53,871 nt of DNA, from NCBI GenBank assembly GCA_023248495.1, contig JAHFEK010000015.1, forward strand, positions 1 to 53,871, in the 5' to 3' direction. Below, piece by piece: positions 42,392 to 51,049 of this stretch. The notes under the pieces were generated by a model. It ran no database searches. It was given only the letters and a program-made list of their open reading frames with translations, and had not been told where the DNA came from. Made by a program: the position numbers and the translations under genes. Origin of the DNA: Nitrospinales bacterium (GTDB lineage: Bacteria; Nitrospinota_A; UBA7883; JACRGQ01). Each line of letters opens with the position of its first letter. Positions within the stretch are counted from its first letter, which is position 1.

Positions 42392-43347
42392 GCGTCATTG
42401 CCCGCTTGAAAAATCGCCAGCCAGAGGCCAAGGTGAGGCGCTTCGCCATTGCCGCGCTGCTTTTTATGCCGATCGCCGCGTTCTTCGTGCCCGCCGCCCG
42501 CGCCACCCCGGATCACGCCCGGGATACGGCCCAGCCCTGCATCGCCTGTCATCTTGATCCCGGTGGCGGCGAGCTGAACGTCACCGGGTTTTCGTTCAAA
42601 GCCGGCGGGTATCGGTGGCCCGTCGTCCCTGTATCGCCGCTGCTGCCGCTTGGCAAAACCGTGCGCGCGGTCATCGGTTTTCTGCATGTGACGGCGGCCT
42701 TTTTTTGGTTTGGCACCATTCTCTACGTGCACATCATCCTCCGTCCCCGCTATGCCGAGAAGGGGCTGCCCCCCGCCGAGGTGCGGCTGGGGGCGGTATC
42801 GATGGCGGTGGTGGGTCTTTCCGGGCTGTGCCTCACGTTGGGCCGGGTGAATGGCTGGCATACGTTTGTCGACGGCCGATGGGGCGTTTTGCTTGGCGTG
42901 AAGATATCCATCTACTTGGTGATGATCGGCACGGCGTTTTTTGTGGTCAAGGTTGTGGGGCCGAAGTTGAGAAAAGGTTTGCTTGATGCGGAGCATCCAT
43001 CCGACGGTGTTTTCGCCCCCGAGGTGTTGTCGGCCTTTGATGGCAACGAGGAACGCCCCGCATTTATCGCGTATAGCGGCAAAGTATACGATGTGAGCAA
43101 CTTATTCCGCTGGAAAGGGGGAAAACATTTCCGCCATCAGGCTGGAATGGATCTCACCTCCGCGCTGGCAAAAGCCCCCCACGGGGCGGAAAAACTCGCC
43201 GGTCTGCCGGTGCCCGGCGCGTATGATGAAACACGCAAGCCCCCCAAAACCGTCTCGCAAAAAGCGTTTTATTTTATGGCGTATATGAACCTTACTCTGG
43301 TATTTGTAGTGCTGCTCGTTATCGCTTTCTGGCGGTGGTGGGCGTAA
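42388..43347 (+). CDS. membrane protein with CxxCH, CopD-like and cytochrome b5-like domains
   Basis: A 319-residue protein. A signal sequence or first helix (residues 17-40) leads to a CIACH heme-c motif (Cys 51, Cys 54, His 55). Then come four hydrophobic helices resembling a CopD/b561-type unit, with His residues in FLHVTAAFFWFGTILYVHIIL. Next is a cytochrome b5-like domain at about 215-280 (FIAYSGKVYDVSN, HFRHQAGMDLTSAL and APHG, candidate heme histidines 247/250/265), and a last helix (296-318). TTG start with GGGGA 7 bases before, coupled to bacteriohemerythrin. It could move electrons across the membrane; no characterised homologue with this order is known to me. Confidence 0.75.
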   Translation: MSVIARLKNRQPEAKVRRFAIAALLFMPIAAFFVPAARATPDHARDTAQPCIACHLDPGGGELNVTGFSFKAGGYRWPVVPVSPLLPLGKTVRAVIGFLHVTAAFFWFGTILYVHIILRPRYAEKGLPPAEVRLGAVSMAVVGLSGLCLTLGRVNGWHTFVDGRWGVLLGVKISIYLVMIGTAFFVVKVVGPKLRKGLLDAEHPSDGVFAPEVLSAFDGNEERPAFIAYSGKVYDVSNLFRWKGGKHFRHQAGMDLTSALAKAPHGAEKLAGLPVPGAYDETRKPPKTVSQKAFYFMAYMNLTLVFVVLLVIAFWRWWA

Positions 43348-43360
43348 ATAAGGAGAACCG

Positions 43361-45190
43361 ATGTCCTGGAAAACGATTCTTATCGGGCAGCCGCTCGAAT
43401 CCGCGCGCGAGAAGCATGAACGGCTTGGCACCGCGACGGGGCTGGCGGTTTTCTCGTCTGACGCGCTGTCGTCGGTCGCATACGCCACCGAGGAGATGCT
43501 GCTGCCGCTTGTTCTGGGGGGCATCGCCCTTACCCGTTATTCGCTGCCGGTGGCGCTGGCCATCGTTCTGTTGATCGCGGTGGTGGCGGTTTCGTATATG
43601 CAAACGATCCGCGCTTATCCCACGGGCGGCGGGGCCTACATCGTGGCGCACGAGAATTTGGGGGAGGGCTTCGGCCTGACGGCGGGAGCGGCGTTGATGA
43701 TCGACTACGTGCTGACGGTGACAGTATCCATTTCCGCCGGCGTGGCGGCCATCACCTCCGCGGTTCCCGAGCTTCACCCGTACACTGTGGAGATATGTTT
43801 TGCCGCGCTGGTGTTCATCGCCGTGGTGAATTTGCGAGGTGTGCGGGAATCGGGGCTTCTTTTCTCCTTTCCGGTGTTTTTCTTCATCGGGGCGCTGGCG
43901 CTGTTGATTGTATTCGGTCTTTTCCAGCATGCTTCCGGCGGGCTGGCGCAGCCGGAGCCCGCGTTTTCACCGGCGTTGGAGGCTCTGCCACTGCTGCTCA
44001 TCCTGCGCGCCTTTTCTTCCGGCTGCACGGCCCTCACCGGCATCGAGGCGGTGGCCAACGGTGTGCGCGCGTTCAAAGCCCCCGAAGCGAAAAACGCGTC
44101 ACTTACCCTGATGTGGATGGCCGCGCTGCTTGCGTTCTTTTTCATAGGCATCACCTACCTCGTGCATCAGGCGGGGATAATGCCCAAACATGAAGTGACC
44201 GTGCTTTCGCAACTGGCGGTAAAGGTGTTTGGCGGCGGCGTGATGTTTTACGCGCTCCAGTTCGCCACCTTCATGATATTGGTGCTGGCGGCGAACACCG
44301 CCTTCGCCGATTTTCCCCGCCTCAGCTCCATCATGGCGCAGGACTACTACCTGCCGCGCCAGTTGATGAGCCAAGGCGACCGGCTGGTCTATTCCAACGG
44401 GATACTGCTGCTGTCGCTTTTCGCCGGGGCGCTGATCCTGATGTTCCGGGGCGATACGCACGCGATGATCCCTCTTTATACCGTGGGGGTGTTCGTGGCT
44501 TTCTCGCTCTCGCAGGCCGGCATGGTGGCCCACTGGCTGCGGACGCGCGAGAGCGGCTGGTGGTGGGCGGCGGCGATGAACGGCACCGGGGCCGTTGTCA
44601 CCGCAGTGGTGCTGGGGGTGGTTGCCTGGTCCAAATTCATGCATGGCGCATGGATCGTGCTGTTTGCCATTCCGTTGATCATTTCCTTCATGCTCTCCAT
44701 CAAGCGGCATTACCGCCGCATCGCTTCTCAACTGGCCTTGGATGGGAGCTCGGCCTCGGTGGCCGAAAGCAATAGCAATACGCAGTATGGCCACCATTCG
44801 GTCATTATCCCGATCAGCGGCGTGAATCGTCCGGTGCTGAACGCCATCCGCTATGCCCGCGCCATTTCGGATGACGTGGTGGCGATCTATGTGCGCCTTG
44901 ATGAGCGGCAGACATCCATCACCCAGGAAGCATGGCGCAACTATGGCATGGGGGTGCCGATCCTTGTGCTCGACTCGCCATACCGCTCGGTGATCGAGCC
45001 GTTATTGGATTATATCGACGAGGTGCGGAAAGACTACAAGGACGGCGTGATAACGGTGATCCTGCCGGAGTTCGTGCCATCGCGCTGGTGGGAGCACCTG
45101 CTGCACAACCAGACGGCGTTTCTAATCAAGACGCGGCTGCTTTTCAGGTCGGGCGTGGTCTCCACCAGCGTGCCGCTGCATTTGAAATGA
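43361..45190 (+). CDS. kimA: KimA-type potassium transporter (APC superfamily)
   Basis: A 609-residue transporter with about 12 helices and a C-terminal cytoplasmic domain of some 160 residues. LAVFSSDALSSVAYATEEMLLP, YPTGGGAYIVAHENLGEGFGLTAGAALMIDYVLTV, AFSSGCTALTGIEAVANGVRAFK and GDRLVYSNGI follow Bacillus KimA closely, including the tail region HSVIIPISGVNRPVLNAIRYAR. KimA is a high-affinity K+ importer driven by proton motive force and controlled by c-di-AMP in Bacillus. No c-di-AMP riboswitch can fit in the 13-base gap before it. Earlier generic labels would call it an amino-acid permease. Confidence 0.85.
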   Translation: MSWKTILIGQPLESAREKHERLGTATGLAVFSSDALSSVAYATEEMLLPLVLGGIALTRYSLPVALAIVLLIAVVAVSYMQTIRAYPTGGGAYIVAHENLGEGFGLTAGAALMIDYVLTVTVSISAGVAAITSAVPELHPYTVEICFAALVFIAVVNLRGVRESGLLFSFPVFFFIGALALLIVFGLFQHASGGLAQPEPAFSPALEALPLLLILRAFSSGCTALTGIEAVANGVRAFKAPEAKNASLTLMWMAALLAFFFIGITYLVHQAGIMPKHEVTVLSQLAVKVFGGGVMFYALQFATFMILVLAANTAFADFPRLSSIMAQDYYLPRQLMSQGDRLVYSNGILLLSLFAGALILMFRGDTHAMIPLYTVGVFVAFSLSQAGMVAHWLRTRESGWWWAAAMNGTGAVVTAVVLGVVAWSKFMHGAWIVLFAIPLIISFMLSIKRHYRRIASQLALDGSSASVAESNSNTQYGHHSVIIPISGVNRPVLNAIRYARAISDDVVAIYVRLDERQTSITQEAWRNYGMGVPILVLDSPYRSVIEPLLDYIDEVRKDYKDGVITVILPEFVPSRWWEHLLHNQTAFLIKTRLLFRSGVVSTSVPLHLK

Positions 45191-45234
45191 GCGGCGGGCG
45201 CACAGTGCGCGATATAACCATTTGAGGTGACACA

Positions 45235-45711
45235 ATGGAAATCAAAAAAATACTGAACGGCCTTGAACGCTCGCCCGCGCTGCTGCGCGATTTGATGGCC
45301 GCCGTGCCGGCCGCGCGGCTGAAAGAGCATCGCATTGCGGGCAAGTGGTGCATCCACGAGCACGCCGTCCATCTGGCGCAGGTTCAGGAGATGATAAACA
45401 AGCGGCTCCACCGCTTCATGACGGAAAAAACCCCGGAGTTCGCGCCGTACGTTCCCGGCAAGTCGACGCCGCCGGACGAATTGATGAAGCTCGGCTTGAA
45501 GGAATCCTTGAGGAAGTTCGCGGCGGAGCGGAAGAAATTCACCGGCATGTTGCGGCAACTGAAGAAGAAAGAGTGGCGCAAGAAGGCCAAACATCCCGAA
45601 TACGACAATTACACGCCGTATCTCATGGCGCGCCACCTGTTGCTGCACGACAACGTGCACATGTACCGTATCGAGGAGCTTTGGCTCACGAGGGAGTTGG
45701 GAAAGAAATAA
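45235..45711 (+). CDS. DinB-family metal-dependent protein
   Basis: A 158-residue four-helix protein of the DinB/DUF664-like superfamily. The metal-binding histidines are likely in KWCIHEHAVHLAQVQE and the C-terminal LLLHDNVHMYRIEEL (His-x3-His). The wide central loop is Lys-rich. DinB-type proteins include thiol transferases and unknown members; this one has no clear partner. It lies 44 bases after kimA, probably in the same transcript. Confidence 0.8.
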   Translation: MEIKKILNGLERSPALLRDLMAAVPAARLKEHRIAGKWCIHEHAVHLAQVQEMINKRLHRFMTEKTPEFAPYVPGKSTPPDELMKLGLKESLRKFAAERKKFTGMLRQLKKKEWRKKAKHPEYDNYTPYLMARHLLLHDNVHMYRIEELWLTRELGKK

Positions 45712-45779
45712 GCGCCTGTCATTTACGAGAGCGCGGAACCACATCCAGAACGGCAAGCGGGGGTGATTCTTGGCGCGGG

Positions 45780-46238
45780 CTATTTTACCATGTCGGGCGT
45801 AAAGTGATGTTGGAGAAGGAATTCGCCATACGCCTTATCTTTTACCAGGATGTGTCCTTGCAGCCATTCTGAAACCACCGTGATGATTTCGGCGGCGATA
45901 ATCCTGCTTTCGCCTTTCCCGGCTTTGAACCGGATGTAAAGGTCGCGTACGGCCATCAGGAACTGGTCATGTTCGGATTTGTGATCGGCGAATCCCGGGA
46001 ATTCCAGCCGGCAGAGCGTGATCTCCTCTTCCAGGAAATGGGTCATGGTGTAGCTCAGCAGGGAATCGACCACTTCATTAACAACCTCTTTGTTCCTCTT
46101 GCCCACCGTGTTGGTGCGCAGGACGTTTATAAAACCGAACAGTACCTTGTGCTGATCGTCGAACCGGTCGATGCCAGTGGCGAAAATCTCATCCCACTCC
46201 AGCTTCGGCATCATCGAGGCGTTCTGGGTTTCGTTCAC
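45780..46238 (-). CDS. bacteriohemerythrin 2
   Basis: A 152-residue di-iron protein with ligands His 30, His 67, Glu 71, His 86, His 90, His 129 and Asp 134. GTG start at 46238 with GGAG 11 bases before; ATG 46214 is an alternative. It is convergent with the dinB gene 68 bases away and is only about 30% similar to bacteriohemerythrin 1 by eye, so the two are not a recent duplication. Precedes (downstream) no kinase on its own strand; the NtrB-like kinase gene is just upstream. Confidence 0.93.
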   Translation of the reverse strand: MNETQNASMMPKLEWDEIFATGIDRFDDQHKVLFGFINVLRTNTVGKRNKEVVNEVVDSLLSYTMTHFLEEEITLCRLEFPGFADHKSEHDQFLMAVRDLYIRFKAGKGESRIIAAEIITVVSEWLQGHILVKDKAYGEFLLQHHFTPDMVK

Positions 46239-46328
46239 CTGTTATTCAACTCCATGTTCGAGGTTGCCATTTTACAATCCACACTTTAGCGCATTTTCCC
46301 GTTGGGGGTAAAGGAAGAAAGCGGGAGC

Positions 46329-47390
46329 TTAGCCGAGGGGGAGCAGCAGCCGCGCGGTCGCGCCCCGTCCGCCGGGGTTGTTTTGCAGCGTCAGCGCTCC
46401 GCCGTGGTCGCGCGCGATTTTCAGCGAGAGCACCAACCCCAGCCCGGTGCCGTGCGTTTTGGTGGTATTGAACGGGGTGAAGAGGTTCTTGGCCGCCGCC
46501 GGGGAAATGCCTTTGCCGTCATCCACGATTTCCACCGCCATCATCATGCCTCTCTTCTGGCGCGGGTTAATGGTGGCGGTCGGATCGAGCGCCGTGCGCG
46601 TCCGTATCCGCAAAACGCCGCCGCCGCTGGCGGCCTCCACCGCGTTTTTCACCAGATTAAGAATAGTTTGCTTAATCCTGCCGGGGTCGATGCTGATGGG
46701 CGGCAGCGAGGGATCGTAATCGCGCACCAGTTCGATTTTTTTTCTTTTAAAGACCGCCAGTTGCAGATGGATGATGTCGTCGAGCAGCCGATGAATGTTG
46801 GTCGTTTCCATCACCAGTTTCCGCCCGCGTCCCATGTCCATCAGTTCGGTCACGAGGCTGTTGATCCGGTCGGTTTCGTTGATGATGAGCGAGCAGTATT
46901 CGGCCAGCGATTCGTTTTCTTTGCCCATAAGCTGCGCCGCGCCGCGAATGCCGCTTAGGGGATTCTTGATCTCGTGGGCCAGCCCGGCGGTGATCATGGA
47001 GAGCATCGCCATCTTTTCTTCCTTTTCAAATTCGCGGTGCAGCTCTTTTTTCCCCGGCGTGTCCTGCGCCACCACGCAGGCGCCGGTCACGTGCCGTCCG
47101 TAATCGATGGTGTGGACGGCAAGGGCGATAGTCCGCTTATTTTCGCCGTCTGTCAGCGGGAAATCGTGGTTGAGGTAGCTCATTCCTTCCCGGAACAGCC
47201 GTTCGATATGCGCGGTCACCTCCGGCGCGCGGCTGGCAAAAAGCTCCGGCGCGCGGAGCGCCCCGCCTGCGGGCACGCCGAAGGTTTCACGGAAGGCCGG
47301 ATTCATGAACACCGGCGCGAGGTTTTGGGCGAAAACCGCGACCCCATAGGGAAACGATACCAGCACGTTGAGCGGATTAAATTCTTCCAT
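46329..47390 (-). CDS. NtrB-like PAS histidine kinase
   Basis: A 353-residue soluble kinase. PAS-like domain at about 8-110, HisKA with phospho-His 139 (GLAHEIKNPLSG), then ATPase with N box (LNLVKNAVEAA) and G boxes (DDGKGIS, THGTGLGLVLS). Layout and H box match NtrB/GlnL and similar nitrogen or stress kinases. No ntrC or other response regulator is next to it; bacteriohemerythrin 2 lies 90 bases downstream on the same strand. Signal is unknown. Confidence 0.88.
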   Translation of the reverse strand: MEEFNPLNVLVSFPYGVAVFAQNLAPVFMNPAFRETFGVPAGGALRAPELFASRAPEVTAHIERLFREGMSYLNHDFPLTDGENKRTIALAVHTIDYGRHVTGACVVAQDTPGKKELHREFEKEEKMAMLSMITAGLAHEIKNPLSGIRGAAQLMGKENESLAEYCSLIINETDRINSLVTELMDMGRGRKLVMETTNIHRLLDDIIHLQLAVFKRKKIELVRDYDPSLPPISIDPGRIKQTILNLVKNAVEAASGGGVLRIRTRTALDPTATINPRQKRGMMMAVEIVDDGKGISPAAAKNLFTPFNTTKTHGTGLGLVLSLKIARDHGGALTLQNNPGGRGATARLLLPLG

Positions 47391-47551
47391 GTACGGCTAT
47401 TACACGAAAAAGCGCGGGGCGGCGCAAGGGGAAAAGAAGGGATGGCCCTTTTGATCATTCAGAAGGAGCGGCGGAAAAAAATGCGGCGGCGGAGCCTGCG
47501 AAGCCAGCCGCGTACAAACCGCCGTGGTAGCGCCTTTTAAGGGTGAACGCA

Positions 47552-47614
47552 GTGAAGAATCTCTTTCCGGAATGAGATACTTCGCGGAGTTTACACTGAG
47601 CGTAGCGAATGTGC
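47552..47614 (+). repeat. second repeat family, element 1 (63 bp)
   Basis: GAAGAATCTC-TTTCCGGAA-type imperfect hairpin followed by a CGGAGTTTACACTGAGCG segment. About 54 of 63 bases match element 2 at 50902-50964 in inverted orientation. It lies in the 307-base gap between the NtrB-like gene and asnB; the remaining gap sequence has no gene I can support, only a GC-rich stretch and an asnB leader. Confidence 0.7.
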
Positions 47615-47697
47615 TTATGATGACAGGAGTGGCGAAATAAATATCCCCCGGTTGGTGTGTTATTATTTGCGCAAACCTTCTCGGGGGAACATGACGA

Positions 47698-49533
47698 GTG
47701 TGCGGAATAGCCGGTTTTTATGACCACGTCCCCCGCGCGGGGGGTGATGACCGCCTTGCGCGGATGACCGCCACGCTGGGCCATCGCGGGCCGGACGGCA
47801 AAGGGGTGTGGGCTGAAGGGGGCGTCGGTCTCGGACACCGGCGGCTTGCCATCATCGATCCGGTCACCGGGGCGCAACCGATGGTTTCCGGGTGCGGCCG
47901 CTACGTCATCAGCTATAACGGCGAACTGTACAACTACCGCGAGTTGAAGCGGCAACTCGACGCCGATCACCGTTTTCACACTTCATCCGATACCGAGGTG
48001 TTCCTCGCGGCCTTCGCCAAGTGGGGGACGGGCTGCTTTGAAAAGCTCAACGGCATTTTCGCCGTGGCGATTTATGATCGCGCCTCGCGGCGGCTTTATC
48101 TGGCGCGCGACGTTTTTGGGGTGAAGCCGCTCTATCACGCACAAAGCGGCGGCGCATTTTATTTCGCGTCCGAGATGAAGGCGCTCCTCACGGCCGAGCC
48201 GGGGCTGGCGCACCTTTCACGAGCGGGATTGGCGGCGGCGTTGGAGTGGCGCTATTTCCCCGCGCCGCTCACGCCGTTCGAGGGAATCGCCAAACTGCGG
48301 CCCGGCCATTTCCTGACGGTGGACGCCAACGGCGAGGCGCGCGAGGCACGGTACGCGCCGCTTCCCGCCGCCCCATGGGATGGCAACCGCGCCGATGCGC
48401 TGGAGCGGCTGCAACGGTTGACGAATGACGCGGTGCGCCGCCAAATGGCGGCCGATGTGCCGGTGGGAGTGCTCTTAAGCGGCGGAATCGATTCGGCGTT
48501 GGTCGCCTCCTTCGCCGTCGATCATGCCTCCTCAAAAATGACCGCGTTCACCGTTGGCTTTGAGGGGGACTTTGAAAAAAACGAGTTGAAGGCCGCCGCC
48601 GAAACCGCCGCTTTGCTGGGGCTGGCCCACGAGGCGGTGACGGTGGCCCCGCGCGATTTCATGGCGCTGATGGAGCGGCTTGCCGGGCATCTTGAAGAGC
48701 CGACCGCCACCACATCCGCCGTGCCGCTTTTCTTGTTGAGCGAACAGATCGCCCGCACCCACAAAGTGGTTCTTTCCGGCCAGGGGGCCGATGAGCTGTG
48801 GGGCGGTTATCGGCGTCATCTCGCCGAATCGTTGCGGGCCAATATCGCCTGGCTGCCGCCGTTCATCCCCGGCGTGATCGCCGCCCTGCCCGTTGGGGAA
48901 AGGCTGCGGAAAGCGGCGGCAATGGCCGCCGAACCGGACGACGAAGCGCGTTATTGCGCCGTCCGTTGGCTTTTTGCGCCGGAAGAGCGGATGGCCCTGA
49001 CCGGTATCGCCGATTCATATCGGGAACACCTCTCGCCATACCGCGCCGAACTGGCGGGGAAGGATTCATTGTCGAAGGCGCTGTATTGGGACGCCCGCAC
49101 ACAGCTGCCCGACGACCTGTTGCTGTACACCGACAAGGCGGCGATGGCGCACGGCCTCGAGGTGCGGGTGCCGTTGCTGGATGCGGAACTCGCCGCGTTC
49201 GCCGAATCGCTTCCCCCTTCTTTCAAGGTGGCGGGCCTGCGGCAAAAACTGCTGCTCAAACAACTGGCGGAACGCCGCCTTCCCGCCGCCATCGCCCGGC
49301 GGAAAAAAATCGGCTTTGAAACGCCGGTCGAAGGGTGGTTCCGCCACGAGCTTGCCGGCCCGCTGCGCGAAACGCTCTGCGGCCCCACCGCTCGCCTGCG
49401 CGATGTGATGGATATTCATGCGGTGGAACGGATGGTGACGCGGCATCTGGCGGGGCGGGGCGATTATTCGCGTCGGCTCTTCATGCTTTTTTCGCTGGAA
49501 CTCTGGCTGCGCCGCTTCTCCGTTTCATGTTGA
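47698..49533 (+). CDS. asnB: asparagine synthase (glutamine-hydrolysing)
   Basis: A 611-residue enzyme. GTG start at 47698 makes the N-terminal Met-Cys, Cys 2 being the glutaminase nucleophile after Met removal; GGGGGA is upstream and an ATG seven bases before is out of frame. The N-terminal domain has MCGIAGFYDH and SYNGELYNYREL; the C-terminal synthetase has the PP-loop LLSGGIDSALVAS and GADELWGGY. It could make Asn or modify a sugar/peptide; such AsnB proteins also occur in polysaccharide clusters, but this one stands alone. Confidence 0.93.
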   Translation: MCGIAGFYDHVPRAGGDDRLARMTATLGHRGPDGKGVWAEGGVGLGHRRLAIIDPVTGAQPMVSGCGRYVISYNGELYNYRELKRQLDADHRFHTSSDTEVFLAAFAKWGTGCFEKLNGIFAVAIYDRASRRLYLARDVFGVKPLYHAQSGGAFYFASEMKALLTAEPGLAHLSRAGLAAALEWRYFPAPLTPFEGIAKLRPGHFLTVDANGEAREARYAPLPAAPWDGNRADALERLQRLTNDAVRRQMAADVPVGVLLSGGIDSALVASFAVDHASSKMTAFTVGFEGDFEKNELKAAAETAALLGLAHEAVTVAPRDFMALMERLAGHLEEPTATTSAVPLFLLSEQIARTHKVVLSGQGADELWGGYRRHLAESLRANIAWLPPFIPGVIAALPVGERLRKAAAMAAEPDDEARYCAVRWLFAPEERMALTGIADSYREHLSPYRAELAGKDSLSKALYWDARTQLPDDLLLYTDKAAMAHGLEVRVPLLDAELAAFAESLPPSFKVAGLRQKLLLKQLAERRLPAAIARRKKIGFETPVEGWFRHELAGPLRETLCGPTARLRDVMDIHAVERMVTRHLAGRGDYSRRLFMLFSLELWLRRFSVSC

Positions 49534-49544
49534 GCCTGTACACC

Positions 49545-49636
49545 GGTCATCCTGAGGGAGCTTTAGCGACCGAAGGATCTCTTCCCCCCCTATTTATCTC
49601 CGAAAGGGATTTTTCGGCTGTAGCTTGAGAATGACC
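49545..49636 (+). repeat. second repeat family, element 3
   Basis: Starts GGTCATCCTGAG, has CGAAGGATCTCTT and ends CTTGAGAATGACC, so the two ends are inverted repeats of each other. GTCAYCCTGAG and CGAAGGATCTCTT are also found in element 2 read on the minus strand. It lies directly after asnB and before the dnaN promoter. Confidence 0.6.
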
Positions 49637-49662
49637 GAAAATCCGAAAAACTAACGCTGTTA

Positions 49663-49691
49663 TTGACATAGAAACATATCTATGCTAGTTT
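49663..49691 (+). promoter_or_regulatory. promoter region of dnaN with CATAG/CTATG repeats
   Basis: TTGACA (49663-49668), 17 bases, then TAGTTT (49686-49691) forms a plausible promoter about 80 bases before dnaN. Three alternating copies CATAG (49667), CTATG (49680), CATAG (49693) overlap it and could pair or bind a dimeric regulator. No good DnaA box is seen; TTATCACAT at 49709 is one base short. Confidence 0.5.
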
Positions 49692-49768
49692 TCATAGACT
49701 TACATACGTTATCACATTCAGTTGAAACGCAAAGGCGAACAACTCTCTAAGTGAAAGGTGCCGAGGAC

Positions 49769-50863
49769 ATGGAATTCAGGATTAAGCAGAGCGAACTGCT
49801 GCGATGTCTGCAAAGGGTACAGGGTTTCCTTAGCCCCAAAAACCAGATTTTGAGCCACGTCCTTTTTAGAACCACCAAAGAAGGGGTCGAGGTGTTTGCC
49901 ACCGATTTCGATATCGGCCTCAAAGGCACATATATCGCCGCCATCACCGAGCCGGGATCCGTCGCTTTACAAGGCCGGCGCCTGTTTGATATTGTCCGGC
50001 AGCTTCCCGACGAAGAGGTCTCCTTCCGCTTTGCCGGTCCCGGCCGCTGCGAAGTCACCTGCGGCAAGTCGGCTTTCAAGCTCGCCACCATCGATGCCGA
50101 GGAATTTCCCGAAGAACCGAAACTGCCGATGGACAAGCTCATCTCCCTTGATACGGAGATGTTCAAGGATATGCTGAAAAAGACCGTTTACGCCGTCAGC
50201 CAAAACGAAAGCCGCATGACGCTCAACGGCATCCACCTGGAGCTGTTCCCGACCGGCGTCCGCGTGGTGGCCACCGACGGGCATCGTCTTTCCTACGTCA
50301 ACCGCGCGGTCGAACTGCCGCTGAAAGAGACCAGCACGGTCATCATCGCCCGCAAAGCGGTGATGGAAATAGTGAAGTTGCTCGACGAAGAGGAAGGTAC
50401 CCTGCAAATCGTGCGCGCCGACAACCGCGTCTTTTTCAAAAAGGGGGGGCTGATCTTTTTTAGCCGCGAGGTGGAAGGGGCGTTCCCGAACTACGAACAG
50501 GTTATTCCACGGAAAAACACCAAAGAGGCGGTCATCAATATTGAAAAGGCCCGCCAGGCGATCAAGCGCGTGGCGACCGTGGCGGACGAGAAATCCCGGC
50601 TGGTGAACTTCAGCTTTAAAAAAGGGAAGCTGGAAATATTCTGCGAAGTCTCGGATGTGGGCGAAGCGCACGAAGAACTGGAAGTGGAATACAAGGGCGA
50701 ACCGTTGCGGGTCGGCCTCAACAGCGCTTACGTGATAGAAACGCTGGCGCATATCGCCAGCGAGAACGTGATCTTCAGGATGGAAGGGCAGCTCGATGCC
50801 GTTCTGGTGAAACCGACGGACGATGACGATTACCTCTCCATCATCATGCCGATGCGCATCTGA
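49769..50863 (+). CDS. dnaN: DNA polymerase III sliding clamp (beta)
   Basis: About 364 residues. MEFRIKQSELLRCLQRVQGFLSPKN, FATDFDIGLKG, VATDGHRLSYV and the C-terminal MPMRI are standard beta-clamp blocks. ATG 49769 fits the family start; an upstream in-frame GTG 49751 would add six residues. dnaN normally stands next to dnaA near the origin; here asnB precedes it and no dnaA is in the window. It is flanked by members of the same repeat family and by an A+T-rich segment. Confidence 0.96.
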   Translation: MEFRIKQSELLRCLQRVQGFLSPKNQILSHVLFRTTKEGVEVFATDFDIGLKGTYIAAITEPGSVALQGRRLFDIVRQLPDEEVSFRFAGPGRCEVTCGKSAFKLATIDAEEFPEEPKLPMDKLISLDTEMFKDMLKKTVYAVSQNESRMTLNGIHLELFPTGVRVVATDGHRLSYVNRAVELPLKETSTVIIARKAVMEIVKLLDEEEGTLQIVRADNRVFFKKGGLIFFSREVEGAFPNYEQVIPRKNTKEAVINIEKARQAIKRVATVADEKSRLVNFSFKKGKLEIFCEVSDVGEAHEELEVEYKGEPLRVGLNSAYVIETLAHIASENVIFRMEGQLDAVLVKPTDDDDYLSIIMPMRI

Positions 50864-50901
50864 TCCGCCATTCCGCTTTTTGCCGCGTTCGGTAATTTTG
50901 G

Positions 50902-50981
50902 GCACGTTCGTTGCGCTCACTGTAAACTCCGCGAAGAATCCCTTTCCGGAAAGAGATCCTTCGCCTGCGGCTCAGGGTGAC
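50902..50981 (-). repeat. second repeat family, element 2 (inverted)
   Basis: Reads on the minus strand GTCACCCTGAG ... CGAAGGATCTCTTTCCGG ..., with GCGAAG-ATC-CTTTCCGGAAAG-GAT-CTTCGC as a long imperfect hairpin. About 86% identical to element 1 over 63 bases, opposite orientation. It stands 38 bases past dnaN and could also end that transcript. Confidence 0.7.
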
Positions 50982-51049
50982 AGGTGGCCCGCCTCTCCCT
51001 GATAATCCAAACCAAATTTTCTGTTTTTTGTCCTTCTTTATTTGTGCCC

